Below, piece after piece: positions 37,271 to 49,003 of a stretch of 64,000 nt of DNA (positions are counted from its first letter, which is position 1; the number at the start of each line of letters is the position of its first letter). The stretch comes from Chondrilla cf. caribensis (lineage: Eukaryota; Porifera; Demospongiae; Chondrillida; Chondrillidae): assembly GCA_964020155.1 (NCBI GenBank), contig OZ026565.1, forward strand, positions 58,501 through 122,500. The letters run 5' to 3'. The notes under the pieces are model-generated. The model did not search any database. It saw only the letters and a program-made list of their open reading frames with translations, and was not told the DNA's origin. The translations under genes were made by a program, and so were the position numbers.

Positions 37271-38752
37271 CTACTCAAGGACACTGACAATGTGTTTCTT
37301 TCTTTCTGATATTCTCTTAACTGTCCCAGGTTTACTGTTGAGGATGACATTCTCCAGTTTGCAGCGTCGCGAGTCCAACATCACCCGTCGAACCTTGCTC
37401 TGTTGGTAGATGGCTTTGGGGACATGGCGATGTCGCAATACCCTCCTGACTTGAGGGTGGTGTTTGAATTTACTGCGTAATTTTTTGCTATAAAACAGAG
37501 CTGATTTTTCCCTTGGTAACAAAGGTCCCACCTTGTGGGCTGACTCTGCCTTCCACAATCTAATGTTCATCTCGTCACTGCCGGAGACGATATAATGTCC
37601 ATCATTAGACCACTTTACAGAGAATATGCGCTGCATCCGTTTGGTGTGGTAGACCTCTCTACTGCGCCCCGAGTTGAACTTGAAGATGCGAATAGTTTTA
37701 TCAAAACTACACGACACAAACTCTCGACCTGTTGGAGAGTAGTCAACATCAAGAACAGCTGCTAGGTGGTCCATGTGCACATTGAGGGGCTCCGATAGGT
37801 TCCTCATGTCAAAGGTGTATAGATTAGAGTCGTCATTGGCAACGACAAAGTTGAGTGCTTCCATTGGGTTCCAACAAGTTGTGTTTGGTCTCATCGTCAT
37901 GACAACCTTACATAATGGTGTAGACATACGGATGTCATAGAGAGAGACTGTCCGATCACTTGCTGTGGTAGAGATGATTCTGGTTTCCACTGGATTGAAC
38001 CGGACACTCTGGATACTATCAACCCCCCAGTTAAAGGATCTAACTGGTTCCAACCGGTCATGGTCCCAAATATCCACAGTATCTCCACATGTAGCAAAAG
38101 TAGCATCAGAATAGCTGTGTCCGACGCCCAGCAGCACTCCTTTGCTCATAGCAGTGTTGAGGGGCTCCACTGGATCAGATGACAGTGTTTTGGGGTCTGC
38201 AGAAGGGGAGGGGCCATAGGAGCGAGTGTGATACACGTGACAAACATGTGACCAGCTATGGCTAGGTCTTTGCTCAATATGATGATATCTACCCCAAGCA
38301 CAACTAAAAGGGCGTCCCGTTATCTATCATCACTCACCTAACGACCATATTTTCACGTTTTTGTCTTCTCCGACGGAGATGAACCTCTCCCCAGTGGAAT
38401 CCACACACACACCTCGAACAAATCCGCTATGAGCATGGCAAGTGCCCACGCAGTCCAGCCTAGAGAGGTCCCATACTTTCACTACGCCGTCACAGGACCC
38501 CGAGACCATCGTGCTGAGACGACTGGGGTGCTTGGCCATGCAGTACACCCCATCAGTGTGGCCCGCAAGAGCGCCCAAGAACGGCTTTGCGAACACTCGT
38601 TCCAGTTTTGCTGCATTCAAAGCTCTCGTGTATTCTCTTGGTCCTTCCATCGGATGTAGAGAGGGATCCAGGTTTCTTGGAACTTTCTGAATGTCACTCG
38701 CCCTGTCACGAACATAGTCTTGTGGATTTCTCTTCAACACTTTAACCTTCAT
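37271..38752 (-). CDS. DCAF13: DCAF13 / Sof1-like WD40 ribosome-biogenesis factor
   Basis: Nucleolar WD40 protein of the small-subunit processome (18S rRNA maturation), also described as a DDB1-CUL4 substrate receptor. Two exons: 38752-38338 and 38196-37271; phases close, 446 aa (human 445). Collinear with human DCAF13 from the start MKVKVLKRNPQDYVRD, through LNAAKLERVFAKPFLGAL, the WD40 repeats (SGSCDGVVKVWDL; ATCGDTVDIWDHDR; SFDKTIRIFKF; SDEMNIRLWKAESAHK) and the basic Sof1 C-terminus (VRRVLRHRHVPKAIYQQ; SKPGTVKRISERKKHIV). An in-frame ATG at 38767 exists; 38752 is chosen because the protein then begins exactly like homologues. The start lies 47 bp from that of RPS23 on the other strand, pairing two ribosome-production genes. 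Confidence 0.97.
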
Positions 38753-38799
38753 TTTAATATTGCGCAATCCCCCTTACCCACGTGTTTCTGAAGAAAAAA
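38753..38799. promoter_or_regulatory. 47-bp shared region between DCAF13 and RPS23 starts, with CACGTG
   Basis: Only 47 bp separate the two divergent ATGs. The gap contains a pyrimidine-rich stretch (CCCCCTTACCC, a possible TOP-like start for RPS23) and a CACGTG E-box at 38779-38784. Core promoter and 5' UTRs must overlap or extend into the opposite gene. Confidence 0.75.
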
Positions 38800-39808
<1,009 letters not shown>

Positions 39809-40221
39809 CACTTGTTCTGCTCTGTCATCTGCAGTAATGTTTATTGAATATTGTCAATAATTTGTTACATTATCAAGTGCCGATTTAGATTATGCTGTAA
39901 GTATACACATATGTACGTACATCTCATGTTGGGCCAATAGATGCCTAGAATTTGTGGGTGGAAAGAATTTTAAATACATAAGGGATAGTGGCTATTTTCT
40001 ATAGTGGAGTGTCACGCCTTGGTATAGCCAAGGAGGATATGATGAGAGATTATAAATTTATAGCAATCAACAGTGATCGAGTGTGGCTCATAAAGAAATG
40101 CTATTTTGAGCCCTTGAAATGTAAAGAAGTGCCATTCGTTGTTGAAGATGAGGTGATGTTCTTCAAGTCCCAGTGTCAAACACAGATTAAATGTTACAAC
40201 AAAAAAACAACTGAAAAGTAA
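39809..40221. other. Spacer between convergent RPS23 and IQUB, with an unassigned ORF
   Basis: The plus strand holds an ORF of about 70 codons (39988-40221; ...SGVSRLGIAKEDMMRDYKF...FFKSQCQTQIKC...) ending one codon before the IQUB stop on the other strand. There is no ATG at its beginning, only an internal MMRD, and no recognised domain. It may be chance, a retroposed fragment or a terminal exon. Otherwise only 3' UTR-like AT-rich sequence is seen. Confidence 0.35.
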
Positions 40222-43200
40222 TTATCCCTCGGAGGTAATGTCTTTGGTGTCTTTGCGTGGTGCCACTGTTACCACTCTCTCGGGCCCCCTGAGGAAGGGC
40301 ACATCTCGGACCTTAGTTTCCATTTGACTCACGAAATGGGGAAGTCGTGTGAAGTAGTTTCTGGCCAGGACGTGTCGCTGCTTAACCTTGTCAGCGAACA
40401 CAGTACCATATGCCTATACATAGGGGAGACAGCGACTGGGAACATTCACATCAGATGATCCACCAATGTCATATCAGATTTCACACTAACCTCATACACA
40501 TTGTCCAACATTCGGTGGTAGGTGGCTTCTTCCTTTGTCAGTAATATGCAGTTCCAAGGAGACCACTCTGTGCCCTTCTCCCATCTCAGTATTTCCAACT
40601 CAAAGAGATCTGTCTCGGCACTCAATATGCTCTGCCCTCCCCATATGCCCTCCACCAGGTGCTTCAGGTCCATTTCCTGTCAATCAAATGACAAACAATA
40701 TGTCTTAATATCCATGATATTATGTACAATATAATATAATATACAGTATATGTACGTACATACATACGTACATAGTATTATATGAATTTGATCTCATGTC
40801 ACATACATACATACGTACGTACAGGTATACATACATACATGTGTGTGTACTAAGAAAGTAATATGAGTGTTATACATACGTATGTACGTACATATGCATG
40901 TAATATATGTACTGGTGTGTACATTTATAATTGTATGTACGTACGTAAGTGAAGCAATGTGTAATGTTCACATGTACGTAGGTAGGTAGGTAGGTGTGTC
41001 CAACATTATTAATATGTTCCTATGCAAACATGGCTACATACACAAAGATTGATAATTTGTGGACACTATGATTTAATGGGTGTTCATACGTACATAAATG
41101 GAAATCTGAACATTCAAAATCCATGCAAACAGGATTGTCCCAGCTAAACATGCAAACAGGATTGTCCCAGCTAAACATGCAAACTGGAATGTCCCAGCTA
41201 AACATGCACACTGGATTGTCCCAGCTAAACATGCAAACTGGAATGTCCCAGCTAAACATGCAAACTGGAATGTCCCAGCTAAACATGCAAACTGGAATGT
41301 CCCAGCTAACCTGCAGTAGAAATATCACTCTGGATCCATCCTTGTACTGCTCCTCTGAGTGCTTGATGGACTTGAGCATGGCACGGTACAGAGTGTGGTC
41401 CTCGCGGTGACGAGCCTTGTTGTCCAGCTCCACACACTTGCGACAGTGACCGGGTGCGTGTGAGTTGGTGGTTAGCTGGAACTCAACACTGGGCAAGTAG
41501 GAGCAACAGCTCCTGCAGTAGTAGACCTTGGAGGTGAGCACAGAGGGGTCTGGGGGCACCTGAAGATGGTAGCAAGAAGGTGTTGGTGTTGGTGGGGAGA
41601 TGATTGAGGTGGTAGTGGAGGTGATTGAGATGGTAGTGGAGGTGGTAGTGGAGGTGATTGAGGTGGTAGTGGAGGTGATTGGAGGTGGCAGCAGTGATGA
41701 TAGAGGGATCTCACCTTAATGTGATTGGCTGCTGCTGCATTGAAGTGAGGAGTCTTAACATACTGAAGAAATAGAGTACTGATCCTCTTTCTCAGTCCTG
41801 GAGGGAGGAAGGTTGGAGTCTGGGCCGTAGCCAGCAAAGGCTACCATAGTAATGCACTCACCTTCCATAGTGGCTGTGGACATTCCCCTGTCGATGAGGT
41901 CTGCCTCCCTGTCCACCAGGTCAACTATCTCTCGGGTCAGTTTGCAGTCGTGCTCCGAAACAGTAGCCTTGACAGAGATGAGGACATCTTTTCTCTCCTC
42001 CAGACTTAGCTCAGAGGAGGTCAGCGTCAGGTAAAGGTCTTTGAGCTGCTGGGCTCGAAGGGAATAGGGAGTGTTCATCTCCGTGGTCTTGCCATCAAAA
42101 GCAATCCATCTCCTTGGAGCAGCCATCTGAAGGAAAAGATTGTTAGCACAATATCATCAACAAGAATTCCATATGTACGTACAAGCTGTACACACAGAGT
42201 ACACAGACTTGCACAACACGGTGTACATACATACACATGTACTGTCCACTACTAGCAGATATGCTCACATCATCCAGGAGCTTCCTTGTACTGCTAATCT
42301 TGTTCTCCTGGTTGGCTAGTATCTTGTGTCGTCCAATGGAAGCTATGAGCTGTGCTTCTTGTTCCAGTAACCCACAGAGAGCAGCCTTCCTCTCCGGGCC
42401 TGATGTTGTCTCGTTTATCTTCTTCAGCTCATCAATCCTCCACACTGTGACACACAAATGGTAACCATGACAACATGACTCCATACAACTTCACCCTCTC
42501 CACCTACTCTCCAAGGCATGATAAAGGATTTCAAAGTCTTCTTTAGTCTTGGGGTTTAGCCTACGATCAAACTCTCTCTTAATCCTTGCCTTCCTCTCTG
42601 TTTGTCTCTTGGCCTCTTCTTCAGATACCCACTTGGCATGTTCAGTCCTCTCCTTACGTAGTGCATTCACATACTTCTCTGCCAGCCATCTCCTGAGGTG
42701 TTTCTGAAGTACAATCACCTAACAGCGGAGCAACAGCAAGAGTACATGCAGCACAAAATTAATATGGCATATGTCCCACTGAACAGAGCTTGTGGAGTGC
42801 ATTAAGAACACATTATTAGTGTCTGTGTGCTCCCATCACACACAAACACACACTACATTAGTGCACATGTACATAGACCCTCACAGCTTGCAGGCGCTTC
42901 TTGTGGTACTCCTCAGCAGTTTCATACACACCAGCATACATGATCCTGTCCGTCATGTGACTCACAAAGCAACCAGTTTTCGTCTGTGTACAATAAAACA
43001 ACATCCAATCAAGACCTCATCCCCTCACAGGATACACAGAAATATATGCATACGTACATACCAGCAATCCACTCACCACAAACACCAGCACTCAACTCAC
43101 CACAAACACCAGCACACAACTCACCACAAACACCAGCACTCAACTCACCACAAACACCAGCACTCAACTCACCACAAGCACCAGCACACAACTCACCACA

Positions 43201-44323
43201 AACACCAGCACTCAACTCACCACCAACACCAGCACACAACTCACCACAAACACCAGCACTCAACTCACCACAAACACCAGCACTCAACTCACCACAAACA
43301 CCAGCACACAACTCACCACAAACACCAGCACACAACTCACCACAAACACCAGCACACAACTCACCACAAACACCAGCACACAACTCACCATCTGTGTCAC
43401 TGCATCACACTGTGTTTGCTGATTAACATTCTTTGTGACATAGGTCTGCGTCTCTCTCTGTGATTTCTCAACCCCAAAGGAGGAGGATGTCAACTGTTTG
43501 GTGGTTTGAGTGGCCATGTTGTGATACTCAATCCCACTTGTCTTGTGACGATAGCCCCCCAAAAACGGTTTCCTTCCTTTGGCCTTCTCGACAACAACCA
43601 GTACCTCTTTAGACTCTTTGCCTACACCAGATTAGTACACACAGTCAATGATCAGGCAACACCACCACTAGCACAAGGCCACTAGAACAACAGTGCACAA
43701 GGGATACAAGATGAGATGTAGGATTGTAGGGAGAAGAAGAGTGAAGCTTCAACTACAGCATAGAGTGTGACCGAGGTTCGACTCTAATATGCGTCCCTAG
43801 TGTGAGTGTGTACACAGACAGCACTCTTACGAGACATCTCACATGTACTCCCCACACTCGTATAGCGGTTTATGCTGTAAGCTGCTAAGTGGTCCTACAG
43901 ATGTGCTGTGAGGTGCTTGTAGACAGACCTGATGTTACTTGAACAGTGAAGGCGGTTGGCATGACGTACTCCTCGGGTATGACCTGGTCTCCACCGGACG
44001 CCTCTCCACCATCACGGTTCTCTGGGGCTGGACTGGGAGGCTCAATACCTGGGAGCATGCTGGGTCTGGCAGGCAAGATTAGTGCCAAGTCCAGGGTTGT
44101 ACCTGCGTTTACACCCAACTCTCCCACTGTACCGTCATCTGATAAGCTCTCCCCTGTGCACACCAGAGCAGGAGTACATGCATGTAACTGGGGAATACAT
44201 ACATGTGTGTATCTACATAGGTGTGAATGGTATCATGGCTACTTTTACGAGTGAGTTTGCCCACAGTATGCATCATGTGGAACACACACACACACACACG
44301 CACACACACACACGCACACACAC

Positions 44324-44412
<89 letters not shown>

Positions 44413-44681
44413 CACGCACGCACACACACGCACACACACACACACACACCACTAAAGGATAGTTGTATGTCCGATGGAGTTACACTTGTTAGTCGCGCCG
44501 AAATTAGCTCTTTCAGTTTCCAAATGTGTTCTGACAACGATGCAGTAAAGACGACTTCTACCTTGCCGTCTTCTGTTCTTGCGATAACTATTGGAACAAA
44601 TTTTCATCATGTTCAACTCGCTATAGAAAAAGAACATTGTTTCCACTGACCTTGGACGACAGCTTGGTCCTCGTTCTCCAT
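40222..44681 (-). CDS. IQUB: IQ motif and ubiquitin-like domain protein IQUB (cilia-associated)
   Basis: Ciliary/flagellar radial-spoke-associated protein. Twelve exons (minus): 44681-44651, 44587-44450, 44153-43929, 43621-43389, 42983-42885, 42718-42508, 42444-42269, 42126-41862, 41797-41715, 41559-41311, 40676-40491, 40413-40222; phases close, 695 aa (human 791). Domains in order: ubiquitin-like fold (VEVVFTASLSEHIWKLKELI; LSFSGESLSDDGTVGELGV); conserved GYRHKTSGIEYHNMATQT; IQ-type helix VIVLQKHLRRWLAEKYV; then collinear blocks RRLNPKTKEDFEILYHALE, LIASIGRHKILANQEN, RWIAFDGKTTEMNTP, REIVDLVDREADLIDRG and a C-terminal zinc-ribbon-like CRSCCSYLPSVEF...CRKCVELDN followed by EWSPWNCILLTKEEA. 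It starts 41-86 bp from the divergent CCDC66-like gene, another ciliary gene. Confidence 0.95.
41115..41312. repeat. 27-bp minisatellite at the donor of IQUB exon 10
   Basis: Seven to eight copies of a 27-bp unit (CAAACTGGAATGTCCCAGCT type). On the minus strand the true donor GTTAGCTGGGACATTCC (junction 41311/41310) is itself the first, slightly altered copy of the unit TTTAGCTGGGACATTCC. Confidence 0.95.
41580..41700. repeat. 21-bp imperfect repeat in IQUB intron 9
   Basis: About five copies of GGTGGTAGTGGAGGTGATTG-type units, ending at the exon 9 donor region (41715). Confidence 0.85.
43068..43392. repeat. 24-bp minisatellite of tandem 5' splice sites in IQUB intron 4
   Basis: About 13-14 near-identical 24-bp units. 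On the minus strand each reads GTGAGTTGTGTGCTGGTGTT plus TGTG. The true exon 4 donor (ATG then GTGAGTTG at 43389/43388) is the first member, so every unit carries the same consensus-strength GTGAGT. Confidence 0.97.
44283..44449. repeat. (CA)n microsatellite forming the donor of IQUB exon 2
   Basis: About 165 bp of CA repeats with CG interruptions. On the minus strand the exon 2 donor (FSG then GTGTGTG at 44450/44449) is the first GT of the tract. Confidence 0.95.
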
Positions 44682-44767
44682 TTTGTTCGGTAAATGCTCG
44701 GTTGCTAAGGGTCCAGCACGTGATGTGTCACCATGGTGACAAGACAGATCAAAGGGTACCGACGGAC
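44682..44767. promoter_or_regulatory. Bidirectional promoter IQUB / CCDC66-like, with CACGTG
   Basis: 41-86 bp separate the divergent starts, depending on whether the CCDC66-like start is 44723 or 44768. A CACGTG E-box lies at 44717-44722. Both products are expected at cilia or centrosomes. Co-regulation is an inference. Confidence 0.7.
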
Positions 44768-47700
44768 ATGTTCGGTACAAGAAGTAGTCAAAGAGATTTG
44801 AGGTCCTCTCAAAGATCGTGGAGAAGAGAAACGAAGAAAGAGGAAAATTTCATTTCAAAAAATAAGAAGCTCGCAAGAGAGTCAAGTCAACGTCAGAAAG
44901 CAGTTCCTCCATCCCAACCTAGAGCGAGAAGAGATGCAGGTACAATCCGCGATCAACAAAAGCGACAAGCATCTTTCAACCAGAGAAAATCTGATTCTTC
45001 AACAATCGGAAACGATAATATTGTTATAAGTAAAAAGTACCTCGAAGAATTGCTGAGTTTGAAGTTAAATGTGGGTCAAATCCAGTCAGCAGTTGAGGTG
45101 TCCAGTCCTCGATCCTCCCCGCCCCCTGCTACCAAAGGAGCTTCAACATCCTATCAGAAAGTGTCCGCTGGACGTGGTATTGACAGGTCTTCTTCGAAGA
45201 GAGAAGTATGTGTTGAGCCATCCTCTGTCCCAGGACTGGGCGGTTTGAGCTCCTCACAGGAGAATGTTGAAGCAAGTTAGTCCTTGGCCTCCACTATCAC
45301 CTCCACTATCGCCCCAATGCCACCCACTATCATCCCCACTATCGTCCCCACTGCCACCCACTACCACCTCCACTATTATCCCCACTTCCACCCACTACCA
45401 CCTCCACTATTATCCCCACTTCCACCCACTACCACCTCCACTATCGTCCCCACTTCCAACCACTGCCACCTCCACTATATACCTACTACATTACAATGCC
45501 TGTCCCCATTTCAGCATCAACTGGGTATGGAAATTTGGGACTCAAAAAGCAGCAGCCTTTGTTGGATGGAATTGATTCAGAGGGATATTTCCCTTGGGGG
45601 AGGCCTGGTGGGGGAGCTCCATTGCGTAGTAGTTCGGGACATTTGTTGGCGGACTACAGGAGGCGGGTCAGTAATATGAGTGGGTGTGTCCTTGTGTAGT
45701 GCTGTACAGTGGTTGTCAATCTCACCCTAGAGCCCCAGGTCTGATGAGGACATGTCTGAACAGCAGTTATCGGCAGAGGAGACTAGACACCAACAGCTAG
45801 GAGGTGTGGCTCACCAGGTCCACCACTCCCCATCAGCTATGAGGACTTCTATTTCTTTTGCTGTGAGTCTGTACGAAAGAATTGTCTTTTTTCTACATAT
45901 TTCAATATTATGTATTGCATGTACCTACGTACTTATGTATGGGGTGCTAGTGTTGGAGTGCTAGTGTATGTGGTGCTAGTGTACGTATGTATGTGGTGCC
46001 AGCATAGTGTCATGTGTTCAAGACTGTATGATTGCATGTGCGTAGGCTGGTACCAGTGATGATGCTGCAAAGCTGAAGCAGGAGGAGGACAGGAGAAAAT
46101 GGCTGCAGGAGTTGAGTGAGTGACTCCCGTCAGTCACTGTGTGTGCCTGTGTCCCTTTGGTACCATACCTGGTGGTCATGTCTGTTTAGATGAACAGATA
46201 CTGAAGAAGAAATCACAGAAAGAGTGCAATACAAGGCATGGCAATAGCTGGAAGCACACCTCCCTTGATCAAGGCCACACCTCCCTTAATCAAGGCCACA
46301 CCTCCCTTAATCAAGGCCACACCTCCCTTGATCAAAACCACAGTTTGACTGATGGAAACCACACCTCCAACACACAACAAGTTATGTATGAGGAGAGGAG
46401 TCCTCCCAAAGATGGCCATTTCGGTAGAGGAGCTGGGCCATTTGTGGACAGGTTTGTCCTGGAGGAGAAGCAGAAATGTAGAGCCAAGAACAGCGAACAT
46501 TTCGTGAGTGTCTGTGTGTCCATCTTTTGAGTGTACAGCATGGTTACATTGACTCAATGTTCTTGTGAAGGCATTCTTGAGAGCTCAGATTGAGGAGAAG
46601 GAGAGAAGGCGTAAGGAAGAGCAGCGTCAAAGAGAACTGGAGGAAAGACTTGAAGAAGAGAGATTGGCCAAAGAACAGATGAAGTTACAAGAAGAACTTT
46701 TGAGAGAACAGGAGAAGCAGAAAAGGAAGGAGGTGTGTGTGGTAGGGGTGTGGGTGCATGTGTGTGCATTGATGAGTGAGTAGGAGCATGAGAGAGACAG
46801 AGAGGTACATACGTCGCTTCAGCCAATCACACGGCGTTTGCATAACCGATTACTCCAGGAGGAAGCCATTTGCAGGCATGCTCATCTTCAACAGAAAATC
46901 TTGAAGGCTGGGCAGGTACCCCAGGTAATGAGACATCCCTGCTTGTGTGCATCCCCCGGGTCAGCTGTGCTACTGGTACCTGTGTTCCTTTGCAGCATGT
47001 CAGGGGAAGTTCCTCAAATCGCACTTCGCAAGAAAGCTTTGAAGGAAACGACTCCCTTTCCCTGCACAACGGGAGTACAGTTTCTATAGTGATTACTACT
47101 CCCCCAACCACGCCGATCAGAGCATCAGTAACCTCTCGTAGTCCTCATCGGACATCAGGTGAGTCTAAAGTGCTGTGATGTCATTGTGGGGGAGGCCACG
47201 CCCACATATACAGTGAATTCTTGTTAATCTGTCACAATTATATTTACGTAATATTGTGGATCAACTAGATTTTCATTACTATTTGTTTAATATTCACACC
47301 AAGAGCAGTTTAAAGAAGTGCAGTCTTCAGCAATTGTCAAGAAGTAATTTTCTTGCCAAGTGCAACGAGGGATTTGTTTTTATGGGTAAATTAATTATTT
47401 TTACTGGTATGCTTTTCTGTAGAAGAGAGGAGTGACTCCTCCCCCCAATCCTTGCATTCTGACATGCGAAGTCCTTCACTTGTCATGTTTGATGATCGCT
47501 CCTCATCAGATGGACACCATAGTCCGAGAAGAACCTGTAACCAAGGGCTCACCTCCAAACAGCAATTGAGCCACACCTCCAAACAGCAATTGAGCCACAC
47601 CTCCAAACAGCAATTGAGCCACACCTCCAAACACCGATCAGGACACACCTCCAAACACCGATCAGGACACACCTCCAAACAGCCATCGGAACACACCCCC

Positions 47701-48563
47701 AAACAACCATCAGAACACGCCTCAAAGCAGCAATCAAGCCGCACCTCCAAACACCAATTGGGGCACACCTCTAAACAGCCATCAGAACACACTGCTAAAC
47801 ATCAATCAAGCCACACCTCCAAACAGCAATCAGGACACACCTCCAAACAGCAATCAGGACACACCTCCAAACAGCAATTGGGACCCACCTCCAAACAACA
47901 ATCAGGACACACCTCCAAACAGCAATTGGGACACACCTCCAAACAACAATCAGGACACACCTCCAAACAACAATCAGGACACACCTCCAAACAACAATCA
48001 GGACACACCTCCAAACAACAATCAGGACACACCTCCAAACAGCAAGTGAAGAAGACTGCACATTCTCTAGTTGACCCCGTCTTACGTACTTCTGCTGATA
48101 GGGGGGCGAAAAGCCAGAATAATCCCAAAGTTCCACCCTCCAATTCATATCAGTCTCCACCCACTATATCACATCAGGAGCCTCCACCCCACCGAACACA
48201 ATCTCCGCCCACCATATCAGGGACACCATCTCCACCACTCCCAGCTTTAAAACACAAGCACCAGCAGAAATACAATGTAGTTGTAGATGGTTCCCCTGTC
48301 CATCCTCAAACTCCCCCCACTCTTTTACCATCCGAGACAACATATGAATTGGTTCCACCAGATAATGAGATAGTACCCAGTCACCATAGTGATATTCATC
48401 TTCCAAAAATACCACCCACAAGGTGTGTAGTTGGTGGAAGCACGCATCAGGGTACATCCGTGCTGTCAACGCTAGCGAACTTTAAAATGGTAAGAGCATA
48501 TTACGTATGTTTCCATTAGTACATGCAGTGTGTACGTATTATTTGTACATACATTCTGTGTTA

Positions 48564-48629
<66 letters not shown>

Positions 48630-48753
48630 CATGTGTGTATACACATTTACATGTGTTTACAGATAAATATACTTATGATTATTGTACATCTTCTTCTGGT
48701 AGGATCTTCTATCAGCACAGCAAAACCTTCAGTTATTGATCGCTCACGAATAG
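44768..48753 (+). CDS. CCDC66: CCDC66-like coiled-coil protein (centrosome/cilium)
   Basis: In vertebrates CCDC66 is a microtubule-binding centrosomal and ciliary protein. Ten exons: 44768-45275, 45515-45666, 45731-45862, 46046-46115, 46190-46503, 46571-46732, 46784-46924, 46996-47158, 47423-48489, 48703-48753; phases close, 919 aa. Family hallmarks are KYLEELLSLKLN near residue 95, KQEEDRRKWLQELNEQI, a PW-G segment (FPWGRPGGGAP) and the charged coiled coil LRAQIEEKERRRKEEQRQRE onward at about 395-445. Exon 5 has a short HTSLNQG repeat. Exon 9 carries about 20 copies of an 8-residue repeat (HTSKQQSG). The rest is Ser/Pro-rich and disordered-looking. An in-frame ATG at 44723 is the alternative start. 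The end of exon 7 may be 46915 instead of 46924. Assignment to CCDC66 rests mainly on the coiled coil and the WLQEL region. Confidence 0.8.
45285..45482. repeat. Imperfect 34-bp minisatellite in CCDC66-like intron 1
   Basis: About six copies of a CCACTATTATCCCCACTTCC-type unit, ending before the exon 2 acceptor at 45515. Confidence 0.9.
47560..48048 (+). repeat. 24-bp coding minisatellite in CCDC66-like exon 9
   Basis: About 20 copies of a 24-bp unit (CACACCTCCAAACAGCAATC type) that keep the frame as HTSKQQ(S/L)(G/S). The downstream copies are most homogeneous. Confidence 0.95.
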
Positions 48754-49003
48754 TGCTATTTGTCCTATATGTTAGGGTACTTGTTGTATTTTGTATTACT
48801 TGCATTGTTAATATTAGCCAAAATATTCATTTCATTATTATTTATGATTATTTTATTATAACGTTGAAATTATTTCTAGACCTTTTTACTGTAGCCATTG
48901 ATGTTTTCCTTGCATGCAAGGTCCTTCTCGTTATCATAATATCAATCCCATTGGAATGTACATATGTGTAAAAGTATATGTATTAACATATTACGTAACA
49001 TAC

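Noticed and set aside
38429..38690. Plus-strand ORFs over DCAF13 exon 1
   Set aside because: They are antisense shadows of a well-conserved WD40 exon.
43009..43426. Cys/Gly- or Pro/His-rich repeat ORFs near IQUB
   Set aside because: They are frames of the 24-bp splice-site array in IQUB intron 4.
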